A stretch of DNA of 64,000 bases, taken from the NCBI GenBank assembly GCA_022822305.1, contig JAJEBY010000016.1:434001-498000 (forward strand), read 5' to 3'. Below are positions 54,341-63,973 of this stretch, one piece after another. This stretch comes from Anaerolineae bacterium. Its GTDB lineage: Bacteria > Chloroflexota > Anaerolineae > Aggregatilineales > Phototrophicaceae. Position 1 is the stretch's first letter. The number at the start of each line of letters is the position of its first letter. The position numbers and the translations under genes were made by a program. The notes beneath the pieces were generated by a model. The model was not told the origin of the DNA. It ran no database searches and saw only the letters and a list, made by a program, of their open reading frames with translations.

Positions 54341-55594
54341 ATGGTGTTTAACGCTTCAATCCACTATCGTGACGGCGCGCTCATGATCGACGATATCAGC
54401 GTCGAATTGATCGCTGACGAAGTCGGCTCGCCCGTCTACATCTACAGCCTGAAGCGGGTGCGGGAAAATCTGCGGCGCCTGCAACGCGCGTTCGCCTCGA
54501 TTGACGCCCATATCCATTACAGCGCCAAAGCCAACAGCAACAGCGCCGTATTGCGTGCGGTGAGCAAAGCGGGCGCGGGCATCGATGCCGTGAGCGGCGG
54601 CGAAATCCAGCGCGCCTTGATGGCGGGAGCGAGGGCGGAAGATATCGTATTCGCGGGCGTCGCGAAAACGCGCGACGAGATCGATTACGCTGTCAAAAGC
54701 GGCGTGGGCTGGATCAATGTCGAAAACGCGCTGGAAATGGAACATATCAATGCGGCGGCGGAGTCGCTGCGCATCGGCGAGGTGAAGGCGGCGCTGCGTT
54801 TCAATCCGCAGGTAGAGGCGAAGACGCATCGTTACATGTCCACTGGTCATGGCGCGGCCAAATTTGGCATGACTGCGGCGTCTATTGGGCGGATCTTGGC
54901 CGATTGCTGCCGTTTACCGCAGGTCAATGTTGCCGGTCTTCACATGCACATTGGCAGCCAACTGGGTGATACGACGGCGACGGCGGAAGCGCTGAGCAAA
55001 CTGCTAGCTTTGGCCAAGAGATATCCGCAGATCGACACGCTCAATCTCGGTGGCGGTTTGCCGGTGGCCTATCGATTTGATGAGACCGCGCCCGCGATGG
55101 AAGAATTCGCTGCCGAGATCGCGGGTCTGTTGCGCGGTTATCGGGTGCTGCTGGAACCGGGTCGAGCAATCGTGGCTGACGCGGGCATGCTTGTCGTCAC
55201 TGTCCTGTATGTCAAGCGACAGGCGGGCAAGCTGTTCATCATCGTCGATGGCAGCATGGCGGAATTGATTCGGCCGGCGCTGTATCAGGCGCATCATGAG
55301 ATCGTGCCGCTGATAGAATCGTGTGGCGATACCTATACGGCGCAGGTGGTTGGTCCCGTTTGCGAGTCGGCCGATGTCCTGGCTTGGGAACGGGAATTGC
55401 CGCGGCTGGAGGTCGGGGATCGACTGGCAGTCATGACGACCGGCGCCTATGGCATGGCGATGGCGAGCAACTACAATTCGCGCTTGCGTCCAGCGGAGGT
55501 AGTTGTGGAGGCATCGGGCGGGAGCTGGAGGGTCAGTCGGCGGCGGGAGACGATTGATGACATCCTGCGGCTGGAACGGCTGACAAGCGAATAA
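54341..55594 (+). CDS. lysA: Diaminopimelate decarboxylase
   Basis: 417 residues, PLP fold III. Makes lysine from meso-DAP. PLP-binding K63 in HYSAKANSN, then GLHMHIGSQ, LNLGGGLP, LLEPGRAIV, GPVCESADVL and GAYGMAMASNYNSR. ATG at 54341; a second in-frame ATG 14 codons later is possible. It stands alone between the tRNA-Asp terminator and the oppositely oriented tRNA-Met pair. Confidence 0.95.
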   Translation: MVFNASIHYRDGALMIDDISVELIADEVGSPVYIYSLKRVRENLRRLQRAFASIDAHIHYSAKANSNSAVLRAVSKAGAGIDAVSGGEIQRALMAGARAEDIVFAGVAKTRDEIDYAVKSGVGWINVENALEMEHINAAAESLRIGEVKAALRFNPQVEAKTHRYMSTGHGAAKFGMTAASIGRILADCCRLPQVNVAGLHMHIGSQLGDTTATAEALSKLLALAKRYPQIDTLNLGGGLPVAYRFDETAPAMEEFAAEIAGLLRGYRVLLEPGRAIVADAGMLVVTVLYVKRQAGKLFIIVDGSMAELIRPALYQAHHEIVPLIESCGDTYTAQVVGPVCESADVLAWERELPRLEVGDRLAVMTTGAYGMAMASNYNSRLRPAEVVVEASGGSWRVSRRRETIDDILRLERLTSE

Positions 55595-55600
55595 CGAGAG

Positions 55601-55627
55601 AAACAAAAAGACCCCGTTAACGGGATC
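55601..55627 (-). terminator. Rho-independent terminator of the tRNA-fMet/tRNA-Met unit
   Basis: On the minus strand a GATCCC/GGGGTC stem with GTTAAC centre is followed by TTTTTG and a further T run. It lies 11 nt after tRNA-Met and 16 nt past the lysA core stop, so it may also slow transcripts from lysA. Confidence 0.8.
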
Positions 55628-55637
55628 CCGACCAAGG

Positions 55638-55711
55638 TGCTGATGGGAAGACTTGAACTTCCGACCTCGCGATTATGAGTCGCGCGCTCTAACCAGCTGA
55701 GCTACATCAGC
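55638..55711 (-). tRNA. tRNA-Met (elongator-type, anticodon CAT)
   Basis: Cloverleaf on the minus strand: acceptor GCTGATG/CATCAGC, D stem GCTC/GAGC, anticodon stem CGCGA/TCGCG with loop CTCATAA, T stem GGAAG/CTTCC, discriminator A. No encoded CCA. A CAT tRNA could be Ile2 (lysidine); the closeness to elongator Met and the pairing with fMet favour Met. Confidence 0.9.
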
Positions 55712-55715
55712 CGAG

Positions 55716-55787
55716 TAGCGGGGGCTGGATTCGAACCAACGACCTTCGGGTTATGAGCCCGATGAGCTACCACTGCTCCACCCCGCA
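55716..55787 (-). tRNA. Initiator tRNA-fMet (anticodon CAT)
   Basis: Initiator hallmarks are present: the anticodon stem has three consecutive G-C pairs (TCGGG/CCCGA around CTCATAA) and the 1:72 position is unpaired (T1, T72; acceptor TGCGGGG/CCCCGCT). D stem GAGC/GCTC, T stem GTTGG/CCAGC, discriminator A, no encoded CCA. It lies 4 nt upstream of tRNA-Met in one unit. Confidence 0.95.
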
Positions 55788-55822
55788 TTGTAAAGTCGCA
55801 ACAGAAACTGTTGCTGGCTACG

Positions 55823-55851
55823 ATGCTATCAGCGGATTTGCCCGTTGTCAA
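55823..55851 (-). promoter_or_regulatory. Promoter of the tRNA-fMet/tRNA-Met unit
   Basis: Minus strand: a perfect TTGACA, 17-nt spacer ending CTGA, then TAGCAT, followed by a GC-rich discriminator. A perfect dyad CAACAG-AAA-CTGTTG (55799-55813) lies in the short leader. Confidence 0.6.
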
Positions 55852-56130
55852 TGACGTCTTTCGACGGAAGTGGCTAAAATCATGGATACAGGACGCAAAG
55901 CGAGCTCGGCGCCGGGAATTAGCCACAGAGCGCACAGAGCTGTGTTTCAATTGTTCTGAAGCTGCTGCATCCACAGCATTTGCCGTACCCTTTCGATTGC
56001 GTGCTGGCGGGTCACAATTGCGGACCCCGTGGTCCGGCCTGGAGCGCAAATGCGGGTTGCTGGACGCGCGACTTGCGGTATATACTAGGCGGATGATCGA
56101 ACGTCTGTTCGCAAGCGCATTGAGGTAGAG
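55852..56130 (+). other. Upstream region of uvrB, with a candidate promoter at 56057-56086
   Basis: About 280 nt without a convincing gene between the tRNA promoter and uvrB. TTGCTG-18 nt-TATACT (56057-56086) could drive uvrB. A 105-codon plus-strand ORF here has no family resemblance or conserved look and is treated as chance. Confidence 0.35.
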
Positions 56131-58149
56131 ATGCCGGAATTCGAACTGGAAGCGCCATTTGCCCCGACCGGGGATCAGCCGACCGCGATTGAGGGCCTGC
56201 TCGATGGCTTGCATCAGGGTTTAAGGCACCAGGTATTGCTGGGCGCGACCGGCACGGGCAAGACCTTCGCCATGGCCAATGTGGTGCAGGAGACTCAGAG
56301 GCCGACCTTGGTGATGGCGCATAACAAGACGCTGGCGGCGCAGCTTTATGCTGAGTTCAAGCGGCTGTTTCCCAACAACGCCATCGAGTACTTCGTCAGT
56401 TACTATGACTACTATCAGCCGGAAGCGTACGTGCCGCGGCATGACCTGTACATTGAGAAGTCAACCGATATCAACGAACAGATTGAACGGCTGCGGCTTT
56501 CGGCGACGGCGTCATTGTTCTCGCGGCGCGATGTGCTGATTGTGGCTTCGGTTTCCTGCATCTATGGTTTGGGCGATCCGACCAATTGGCGCAAGATGTC
56601 GGTCGAGTTAAAGGTGGGAGACGAGATTCGGCGCGAGCGTATCCTGCGCGATCTGGTGCGGATTCAGTATACGCGCAACGATATGGAATTGCGGCGCGGC
56701 ACGTTTCGGGCGCGCGGCGATACCCTTGAGATTGTGCCCGGCTATTCGGAGTCGGCCTATCGGATTTATTTGTGGGGCGATGAGATCGAGCGCATCGTCG
56801 AATTCCATCCGCTGACGATGGAAGTTTTTCACGTGCATGAGCTGGTGACGGTGTTTCCAGCGCGCGAGTACATCACTGATGATGAGCACACTCGCGACGC
56901 CATTCTCGATATCGAGAAGGAATTGGAAGCGCAGATCAAGTATTTTCGCCGCGAGGAAAAACTGATCGAAGCGCAACGGATTGAGCAGCGCACGCGTTAT
57001 GACATCGAAATGCTGCGGGAGGTCGGCTTTACCACCGGCATTGAGAATTATTCGCGTCATTTTGACCGACGTCCGCCGGGCAGCGCGCCCTTCACGTTGA
57101 TTGACTATTTGCCCGAAGATCATTTGATGATCATCGACGAGAGCCATATGACGGTGCCGCAGATTCGCGGCATGTACAACGGCGACCGGCAGCGCAAGCA
57201 AGTGCTGGTCGATTTCGGCTTTCGACTGCCTAGCGCGCTGGACAATCGGCCTTTGCGTTTCGAAGAATTCGAGAAGCGGGTCGGGCAGACGATTTATACC
57301 AGCGCGACGCCGGGGCCATATGAGAAGGAGGCGGCGCAGCAAGTGGTTGAGCAAATCATCAGGCCGACCGGTATCGTCGATCCGCAGATCGATGTACGGC
57401 CGATTGAAGGTCAGATCGATGATTTGCTGCAGGAAATCGCGCTGCGGGTGAAACGAGGCCAGCGTGTGCTGGTGACGACCTTGACGCAGCGCATGTCCGA
57501 GGAATTGGCTGGTTATCTGAATGAGCTGGGCATCAAGGGGCAGTATCTGCATGCCGAGGTCGATACGCTGGAGCGGGTGGAGATTCTGCGCGATTTGCGC
57601 ATGGGGGTCTTCGATGTGGTGGTGGGCATCAACCTGCTGCGCGAGGGATTGGATTTGCCGGAGGTGTCGTTGGTGGCGATTTTGGATGCCGACAAGTCAG
57701 GCTTCTTGCGTTCGGAGCCGGCCTTGATCCAGACGATTGGGCGAGCAGCGCGTCACCTTGAGGGCCGAGTGATCATGTACGCGGATGTGATGACGCCGGC
57801 GATGGAGGGGGCCATCAGCGAGACGGATCGACGCCGCGCCAAACAAGAGGCGTACAACATCGACAATGGCATCGAGCCGCAGCAGATTGTCAAGGATATT
57901 CAGGACATCACCGATCGTCTGCGCTCGATAGACGACGAAGAGAGCAACGAGAAAGCTGTTAATGTCGGCTTGATGGGATTGCCCGCCGACGAATTACAGG
58001 ACATGATTGACGAATTGGAAGATGAGATGAAGAAAGCGGCGCAAGCGCTTGAATTCGAGAAAGCGGCGGCGCTGCGAGACCAGATCTTTGATTTGCGCGG
58101 TACCTTGTTGATGGAGCAGGGCGCTGAGGGCGATCTTTTGATGACTTAG
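56131..58149 (+). CDS. uvrB: Excinuclease ABC subunit B
   Basis: 672 residues, full length. Damage-verification helicase of nucleotide excision repair. Walker A GATGTGKT at 38-45, beta-hairpin [39 protein letters not shown], motif [21 protein letters not shown], and a C-terminal UVR motif ([19 protein letters not shown]) for UvrC binding. GAGG lies 5 nt before the ATG. Its stop overlaps the convergent deacetylase gene by 4 nt. uvrA and uvrC are not in the window. Confidence 0.97.
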   Translation: MPEFELEAPFAPTGDQPTAIEGLLDGLHQGLRHQVLLGATGTGKTFAMANVVQETQRPTLVMAHNKTLAAQLYAEFKRLFPNNAIEYFVSYYDYYQPEAYVPRHDLYIEKSTDINEQIERLRLSATASLFSRRDVLIVASVSCIYGLGDPTNWRKMSVELKVGDEIRRERILRDLVRIQYTRNDMELRRGTFRARGDTLEIVPGYSESAYRIYLWGDEIERIVEFHPLTMEVFHVHELVTVFPAREYITDDEHTRDAILDIEKELEAQIKYFRREEKLIEAQRIEQRTRYDIEMLREVGFTTGIENYSRHFDRRPPGSAPFTLIDYLPEDHLMIIDESHMTVPQIRGMYNGDRQRKQVLVDFGFRLPSALDNRPLRFEEFEKRVGQTIYTSATPGPYEKEAAQQVVEQIIRPTGIVDPQIDVRPIEGQIDDLLQEIALRVKRGQRVLVTTLTQRMSEELAGYLNELGIKGQYLHAEVDTLERVEILRDLRMGVFDVVVGINLLREGLDLPEVSLVAILDADKSGFLRSEPALIQTIGRAARHLEGRVIMYADVMTPAMEGAISETDRRRAKQEAYNIDNGIEPQQIVKDIQDITDRLRSIDDEESNEKAVNVGLMGLPADELQDMIDELEDEMKKAAQALEFEKAAALRDQIFDLRGTLLMEQGAEGDLLMT

Positions 58150-59186
58150 AGACTGTGAATCTGACGGGCTTTTTCGACCAAGGGCGCTATTGTGGCCCGG
58201 CCGTGCGCAGAAGGCGCGTCTCCGTAGGGATCGCTGAGCGCGTCTTGTCCGAGCAGGGCATGGGCAATGTTGCGCCAGCCATGCGCCAGCGCCGGCAAAT
58301 CGTAGCCGCCTTCCATCACAAAGACGATCTTGCCGCCACAGAGCTGCTCAGCCAGGTCCATACAGCGGCGCGCCAGCCAATCGTACCCTCGCAGGCTAAG
58401 ACGCATGCTGGCCAAGGGATCAACCCAATGCGCGTCAAATCCGGCCGAGATCAGCATCAATTCGGGATTGAATCGCCGCGCGGCGGGTTCCACCACTTGC
58501 TCGAACAATGCTTGATATGAGCCATCCCCGTGACCGGCGGCGATGGGCAAGTTGAGCGTGAAGCCGCGGCCGACGCCGGCGCCGGTTTCATCCAGGTAAC
58601 CGGTACCGGGATAGATGTCGATTTGGTGCAGGGAGACGAACATGACTGCGGCGTCATCATAGAAGACGTCCTGGGTTCCGTTGCCATGATGCACGTCGTA
58701 GTCGATGATGAGAATGCGATTGATGCCGTGTCGATCCAGGGCGTGACGAGCGGCGATGGCGATATTGTTAAGCAGGCAGAAGCCCATTGAACGCTCCGGC
58801 GTGGCGTGATGACCGGGCGGTCGAACGATAGCCATCGCATTGTCGGATGCTCCCGTCAGCACGGCGTCGACGGCCGCAATGACGCCGCCGGCCGCCAGGC
58901 GCGCGATCTCGAGCGAGACGGGCAATCCGTAAGTATCATGGTCGATGCGAACAGTGCGATCTTGCAGGCTGACATCGTTTAGGCGCTGCAGCAGTCGGCT
59001 GGCATGCATAGACAAGATCTGTTCGTCGCTGACAGCAGTTGCCGGCAGCTGCAGCAGTTGCCGAATGATATTTTGCTGTTCCAACTGCTCCCAGACGGCT
59101 TGGATGCGGCCGGCGTGTTCGGCGTGACCGGGAAAATCGTGCTCGATATAACGTGCGTCGCTGACGTAGGCTGTCGTCATGCTCAC
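58146..59186 (-). CDS. Histone deacetylase-family (AcuC/HDAC-like) amidohydrolase
   Basis: 346 residues, arginase/deacetylase fold, class II HDAC-like. Catalytic His pair H126-H127 in RPPGHHAT; zinc ligands D164 and H166 in [11 protein letters not shown] and Asp in [13 protein letters not shown]-terminal [10 protein letters not shown]. Bacterial members deacetylate acetyl-lysine, polyamines or other amides; the substrate is not readable. The start overlaps the upstream small ORF by 4 nt, so it is translationally linked to it. Confidence 0.93.
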   Translation of the reverse strand: MSMTTAYVSDARYIEHDFPGHAEHAGRIQAVWEQLEQQNIIRQLLQLPATAVSDEQILSMHASRLLQRLNDVSLQDRTVRIDHDTYGLPVSLEIARLAAGGVIAAVDAVLTGASDNAMAIVRPPGHHATPERSMGFCLLNNIAIAARHALDRHGINRILIIDYDVHHGNGTQDVFYDDAAVMFVSLHQIDIYPGTGYLDETGAGVGRGFTLNLPIAAGHGDGSYQALFEQVVEPAARRFNPELMLISAGFDAHWVDPLASMRLSLRGYDWLARRCMDLAEQLCGGKIVFVMEGGYDLPALAHGWRNIAHALLGQDALSDPYGDAPSAHGRATIAPLVEKARQIHSL

Positions 59187-59437
59187 TTGCCTTTATGGGT
59201 GGCTGGCGCTGGAAGCCATCGTTTGAGGGAAGAAACAGCTTCGACATCGCTATCAGGCAGTTGGCGCTGGCTTGAGCGCGCGGCGTCATTGTGCGCAGAG
59301 CCCTCGCCTTGATCATAGACGAATGGCGCGGAAAACGGCTTGGCGGCGTTGAGCGGGTAGGCTGGCATGAACAAGGAAAGCGCCGGCGCGCCCGGGAACA
59401 TCGGCGGGGCGGACGGGCGCTTTGAGTTGCGAGACAT
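59183..59437 (-). CDS. Small hypothetical protein upstream of the deacetylase gene
   Basis: 84 residues, Pro/Ala/Ser-rich, no membrane segment and no recognised family. Support is positional: it starts 6 nt after the previous small ORF and overlaps the deacetylase start by 4 nt. No clear ribosome-binding site, so translation probably depends on the upstream ORF. Confidence 0.45.
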   Translation of the reverse strand: MSRNSKRPSAPPMFPGAPALSLFMPAYPLNAAKPFSAPFVYDQGEGSAHNDAARSSQRQLPDSDVEAVSSLKRWLPAPATHKGK

Positions 59438-59443
59438 CGGCGC

Positions 59444-59686
59444 TTACGCCGGCACATCGCCCAGCGGAATGAGCGTGAGTCCGACGACCAAAATGATGGT
59501 CAAGATGAAGAGGGCAAACGCTTGCGCGGGACCAATACCGCTTTGACGGCCGATTTGCAGCAGTTCAATTGCCAGAACAGCGACGATCCCGACCCCGCCG
59601 ACAATAGACATGGCTAACCCGAGCTGCCGCTTCGTGATTGGTTCTTCACGCGTGAACATATGCAAAAGTGTAGACAAGATGCGCAA
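59444..59686 (-). CDS. Small two-TM membrane protein
   Basis: 80 residues from a TTG at 59686, or 71 from the ATG at 59659 (MFTREEPITKRQLGLA). Two hydrophobic segments, GLAMSIVGGVGIVAVLAIELL and AFALFILTIILVVGLTLIPL, separated by a short polar loop. Family not recognised. First of three tightly packed genes ending with the deacetylase. Confidence 0.6.
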   Translation of the reverse strand: MRILSTLLHMFTREEPITKRQLGLAMSIVGGVGIVAVLAIELLQIGRQSGIGPAQAFALFILTIILVVGLTLIPLGDVPA

Positions 59687-59870
59687 GGCTGTAAAGTACT
59701 CCGAAGTTTGCGTTAAGCGTCAGAATTAGTATAGGTTTGACTTTGGCTTCGTGCTATGCTTGGCGATTGATTTTTCCCAGTTATTCCGCGGCGCGCGCCA
59801 AGTGAATGGAGGCGCGCGCGGCGCGAATCCTTGTTGAGAAGATCTGACGCGAATCAGGAGCGACATAACA

Positions 59871-61688
59871 ATGATGAAGACTCATACCTGTGGCGAATTG
59901 CGCTTGAGAGACGCCGGCACGCCGGTGAGCCTGGCGGGTTGGGTCAATCGCCGGCGCGATCAAGGCGGATTGATCTTCATCGATTTGCGCGACCGCTGGG
60001 GCATCACGCAGGTTGTGGTTGATTTGGAAGCGGCGCCGACTGCGCATGCGGTGGCTGATAGCGCGCGGAATGAGTACGTCTTGCACGTTACCGGCGCGGT
60101 GCGCGTGCGCCCTGAGGGCACGGCAAACCCTGAGCTGGACACGGGTGACATTGACATTGTCGCCGATGAGATTGTTATCCTCAATCGATCGAAGACGCCT
60201 CCGTTTTACATCAACAAGGATGAGGGCGTGCTGGACGAGGCGCTGCGCATGCGTCATCGCTACCTGGATTTGCGGCGCGAGACGATGCAGCAAAATATCA
60301 TCTTGCGACATCGCACGATCAAGTTCATTCGCGATTTCCTCGATGGCGAGGACTTCCTCGAGGTCGAGACGCCGATTTTGTTCAAGACTACGCCGGAAGG
60401 CGCGCGAGACTTTTTGGTGCCCAGCCGTCTGCAGCCGGGCCTGTTCTATGCCTTGCCGCAATCTCCGCAGCAGTTGAAGCAGCTGTTGATGGTGGGCGGC
60501 TTCGAGCGCTATTTTCAGATCGCGCGCTGTTTCCGCGATGAAGATATGCGCGGCGATCGACAGCCCGAATTCACGCAGCTTGATCTGGAGATGAGTTTTG
60601 TCGAGCGCGAGGATGTCATGGCGCTGATGGAACGCCTCGCCATTGAAATCGTCAAGGGAGTCACGCCGGAAAAACGCCTGCTCGCGGAACCCTTTCCCCG
60701 CATCGGCTATCGGGAGGCGCTGGAGCAATATGGTACCGACAGGCCGGATATCCGCTTTGACCTGCGCGCTATCGATGTCAGCCACATCGCGGGCAGGTGC
60801 GCCTTTCCGGTTTTCGTTGAGAACGTGAAATCGGGCAAGAAAGTGAAGTGCATGCGCGTGCCGGGCGTCGCCGGGCAGCTGAGCGGCACACAGCTGCGCA
60901 AGGTCGCGAGGGACCTGGAGAATATGGCGCGGCGCGCCGGCGCAAAGGGATTGGCGTATATCACGGTGCCGACTGAAAAAGACGGCGAGCTACGGGGACC
61001 AATCGGCAAGTTCTTCAGCGTCGAGCTCAAGCTGGATCTGCTGGAGCAGATGGGCGCGGAAGGCGGAGACTTGCTGTTGTTCATGTCTGATGCGGACGAG
61101 ATTGTTTACGCCGTGACCGATGCCCTGCGCAATCACTTCAAAGCCGAGATGGAGCTTGATGATGATCTGCTGGCGTTCTGTTGGGTGATAGACTTTCCCG
61201 AATTCATATGGGATGAGGAACATCAGCGCTGGGATCCGTCACAGCATATGTTCACGATGCCGCTGCCGGAAGATTTGCATCTCCTGGATAGCGACCCGGG
61301 CGCGGCGCGCGGCTCTCAGTACGATTTGGTTTGCAACGGCTACGAAGTAGGCGGCGGCAGCATTCGAATTCACGATCGCGCGATACAGGAGAAGATCTTC
61401 CCCCTAATTGGCCAAACGATGGAACACGCGATTGAAGAATTTGGTCATATGCTGGAAGCGTTTGAATACGGCGCGCCGCCACACGGTGGCATGGCCTGGG
61501 GCATTGACCGCCTGGTGATGCTGCTTGCCGGCTCGCCCAATATCCGCGAAGTCATCGCCTTCCCCAAAACGCAGGGCGGCACGGATATCATGGCGCACGC
61601 GCCGTCGACGGCCACGGACGAACAGCTGCGCGAACTGCACATCCAACTGGATCTGCCGGAAGAAGCGCTTGTGCTGGAAGCCGACTAA
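59871..61688 (+). CDS. aspS: Aspartyl-tRNA synthetase (bacterial type)
   Basis: 605 residues. N-terminal OB anticodon-binding domain (VSLAGWVNRRRDQGGLIFIDLRD), class II motif 2 FRDEDMRGDRQPEFTQLDLEM, a GAD insertion (about 300-420), and motif 3 GMAWGIDRLVMLLAGSPNIRE. Size and GAD domain mark the bacterial form. AGGAG lies upstream of an ATG-ATG start. Its substrate tRNA-Asp gene is at 54126. It is a single gene diverging from the small-ORF/deacetylase unit. Confidence 0.97.
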   Translation: MMKTHTCGELRLRDAGTPVSLAGWVNRRRDQGGLIFIDLRDRWGITQVVVDLEAAPTAHAVADSARNEYVLHVTGAVRVRPEGTANPELDTGDIDIVADEIVILNRSKTPPFYINKDEGVLDEALRMRHRYLDLRRETMQQNIILRHRTIKFIRDFLDGEDFLEVETPILFKTTPEGARDFLVPSRLQPGLFYALPQSPQQLKQLLMVGGFERYFQIARCFRDEDMRGDRQPEFTQLDLEMSFVEREDVMALMERLAIEIVKGVTPEKRLLAEPFPRIGYREALEQYGTDRPDIRFDLRAIDVSHIAGRCAFPVFVENVKSGKKVKCMRVPGVAGQLSGTQLRKVARDLENMARRAGAKGLAYITVPTEKDGELRGPIGKFFSVELKLDLLEQMGAEGGDLLLFMSDADEIVYAVTDALRNHFKAEMELDDDLLAFCWVIDFPEFIWDEEHQRWDPSQHMFTMPLPEDLHLLDSDPGAARGSQYDLVCNGYEVGGGSIRIHDRAIQEKIFPLIGQTMEHAIEEFGHMLEAFEYGAPPHGGMAWGIDRLVMLLAGSPNIREVIAFPKTQGGTDIMAHAPSTATDEQLRELHIQLDLPEEALVLEAD

Positions 61689-61741
61689 GAGCGGAGACAG
61701 TTGAACGGGGCTAGTCATTTGCCCCGCTCGTACTATTTTGT

Positions 61742-62443
61742 CTATTCGTCTGACGCGTCCGAAACCAGAATATTGCCGTGCAGCAGCCCGCCGACGATGC
61801 CGCCGCCGAAAATTCCGATTAGATACGGGATCAGATACGAGGTATCGCCCGCCGCCAACGCGGGACCCAATGTTCGTGCTGGGTTAAGCGACGCGCCGGT
61901 TGCGGGACCGCCGGCGAAGATGCTTGCCGCCAGCGTCAGGCCGATGGCGACGCCCGCCAGTTTGCCGGCTCGGCCATAGGCGGCGGCTTGAAAGACGGCG
62001 CTGACCAGGAAGAAGGTCAAAATCGCTTCATAGAGCGCCGCGGTCCAGACGGCATTTTCGGTAAGGAAGCCGGTAGTCTGGCCGAAGTTATAGGCGTTTT
62101 CGCCCAGGAAACTCACAAGGCCGGGGTTGTCTTGCGGAAGCGCGGCGACCAATACCAGTGCGGCGACGATGCCGCCGACGAATTGCGCGATCATGAATGT
62201 TATCGATTTGCGCGCGTCTTGCTGCCCGCCAACCCACAGACCAAGCGTCACGGCCGGGTTGAATTGCGCGCCCGATATGTGGCCGTAAGTATAGATCAAA
62301 CCTACCAGAATCAGCCCGTGGGCCAGGGCCGGAACGACGACGCCGAAAACCGGCGCCACAACCACGGCTGCTGACCCCACAAATACCAGTACAAAGGTTC
62401 CGATTAACTCGGCGAGAGATTCGCGATAAAGCTGATCAGTCAT
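61742..62443 (-). CDS. Aquaporin (MIP family) with unusual predicted selectivity filter
   Basis: 233 residues from the ATG at 62441-62443, with GGGGGA upstream; a further upstream in-frame start is rejected. Six membrane segments and two NPA boxes (GAQFNPAVTLG and GASLNPARTLGPA). Aligned with AqpZ, the aromatic/Arg filter is His (ALAHGL, for Phe43), Ile (for His174), Ala (for Thr183) and Arg (NPAR). H-I-A-R resembles plant tonoplast aquaporins more than water-only AqpZ or the glycerol facilitator. Wider permeability (ammonia, urea, peroxide) is inference. It converges on aspS. Confidence 0.9.
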   Translation of the reverse strand: MTDQLYRESLAELIGTFVLVFVGSAAVVVAPVFGVVVPALAHGLILVGLIYTYGHISGAQFNPAVTLGLWVGGQQDARKSITFMIAQFVGGIVAALVLVAALPQDNPGLVSFLGENAYNFGQTTGFLTENAVWTAALYEAILTFFLVSAVFQAAAYGRAGKLAGVAIGLTLAASIFAGGPATGASLNPARTLGPALAAGDTSYLIPYLIGIFGGGIVGGLLHGNILVSDASDE

Positions 62444-62806
62444 TTTTCCCCCAGTTACTGTTAGACCTGAATCGCTGCGAAAGGACCCTAACATTATAAA
62501 CCCGGAGCTTCGGATTGAGTACTTTTTCGAGGCCGATTCTCGGCAGCGCGACTTTACAGAATCGGCAGAGTTTGATATAACTCCGTCGCCTACTGTATGC
62601 GTGATAGAACTATATGTGCCGAGCCAACATTCTCTATAGGGGCGCTTGTCTTTGGTAGCTCATGTAATAGGCCTGAGCCAAAACAGCGGTTGTCAAGCGG
62701 CGCCCGGCCTGTAAATCTGCAGGTTCGAGACACTATGGCTACACGGTACAGTAGGTCTGCGCTAATCGACAGCGTGCGTGAATGACGCGCGCTGTTTTGA
62801 TTTGGG
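62444..62806. other. Intergenic region between the aquaporin and LCP-family genes
   Basis: About 363 nt upstream of the aquaporin gene and downstream of the LCP gene, both on the minus strand. A GGTTCGAGAC stretch near 62720 looks like a tRNA T-loop, but I could not build a cloverleaf. ORFs here are short and unconvincing. It probably holds the aquaporin promoter; nothing else is seen. Confidence 0.4.
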
Positions 62807-63973
62807 TTAGTTCGAATACTCACTGCCGAAAATCTGGTTCATGAGATAGTAGAGTTGCGCTTGTTTGGGGATTAGCGCGAACAGGCCATCTTCGGTGGTG
62901 TAGTCCTCGACGTAATTGTAATCCATCACACCCTTGGTGATATTGCCGCCATCGATTTCCGCCGCAAACAGCACGAGTTGCAGGACGTCTTCGAATCCTA
63001 AGTCCGTATGAATATTGTCGTTGAATGAATTCCACAGCTGCGGCGCCTGCAGGACGAGCTGCGGGATCATGTTGAAGTCGAGGATGCGATCGCGGATCGC
63101 CGTAATCACTTGCTGCTGGCGTTCGGCGCGGCGCATATCGTTGTTGCCGTGTCGCGTGCGAGCGAAGCGCAGGGCATCGTATCCGCCGAGCATGTGCGTG
63201 CCGGGCGTAATGACCAGCGGATCGTAACCGTAATTCATGTCCGGATACTTCTGATCATTGATCATGTAGTCGATGGTTATCTCGACGCCGCCGATGATAT
63301 CGACGATGTCGATCAGCGCCTGGAAGTCCATCAATACGTATTTGTGAACGCGAATGCCGAAATTCCATTGGACGGTGCGCTTCAGCAGGTCCGGTCCGGA
63401 GGCAAAGCGCTGTCCTTCGCCAACGCTGAGGACGGTATTGATTTTGAGACGCTTTTCGAATCCGGGCGCCTGGACCAAGAGGTCACGAGGGATGCTGAGA
63501 ATGCCGATGTGTTTGCCGACGGGATCAATGCTGATCAGCATCAGACTGTCGGTGCGATATGCCCAGCCCACTTCTCCCGGTCGGCGATCGACCCCGCCGA
63601 CGATCATCGTCATGCGCGAAGGACTATCCCAAGCCTGCAATTCAATGAGGGCGCCGTCGGCATCGGGCAGCACGTGGACACCGACAATTCTGCCGTCGTC
63701 GACATATTCGGTACGCGCGTCGACGGGGGTCGGCAATCTGCCGCCGATGTCCGCGGTTGGAATGACTTCTTGAGCGGCATGCGGCAGCCGCACCAGAACC
63801 AGCATCGCGAGGACAATCATGCCGAAAACGGCGATCATGCTGCCGGCTATGAAGACCCAAGCCCAATCGCGCAACCGCCGTCTGCCGCGCGCGCTGCGTT
63901 TCAAGCTGCGCTGGCGAGCCAATGATTGCCGCGGCGGCGGTGGCGGCATCCCAATCGGTTCCTGATCCGGCAA
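62807..63973 (-). CDS. LCP family (LytR-CpsA-Psr) cell-envelope protein, 5' end possibly beyond window
   Basis: At least 380 residues. Cytosolic basic N-terminus, one membrane segment (about 37-62), then an extracytoplasmic LCP domain. LCP landmarks: RTDSLMLISIDP, ILSIPRDLLVQ, KINTVLSVG and DALRFARTRHGNNDMRRAERQQ with the phosphate-binding Arg residues. The family attaches glycopolymers to the cell wall or envelope by phosphotransfer. TTG at 63971-63973 is one start, and an ATG at 63949 another, but the frame stays open to the window edge, so the true start may lie outside. Confidence 0.9.
   Translation of the reverse strand: MPDQEPIGMPPPPPRQSLARQRSLKRSARGRRRLRDWAWVFIAGSMIAVFGMIVLAMLVLVRLPHAAQEVIPTADIGGRLPTPVDARTEYVDDGRIVGVHVLPDADGALIELQAWDSPSRMTMIVGGVDRRPGEVGWAYRTDSLMLISIDPVGKHIGILSIPRDLLVQAPGFEKRLKINTVLSVGEGQRFASGPDLLKRTVQWNFGIRVHKYVLMDFQALIDIVDIIGGVEITIDYMINDQKYPDMNYGYDPLVITPGTHMLGGYDALRFARTRHGNNDMRRAERQQQVITAIRDRILDFNMIPQLVLQAPQLWNSFNDNIHTDLGFEDVLQLVLFAAEIDGGNITKGVMDYNYVEDYTTEDGLFALIPKQAQLYYLMNQIFGSEYSN

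Noticed and set aside
55811-56128. 105-codon ORF before uvrB
   Set aside because: It begins inside the tRNA promoter region, has no recognisable motif, and ends at the uvrB start; likely chance.
62640-62740. Possible tRNA or tRNA-Sec, from a GGTTCGAGAC T-loop-like string
   Set aside because: The flanking T stem does not pair and no acceptor or anticodon arm can be built.
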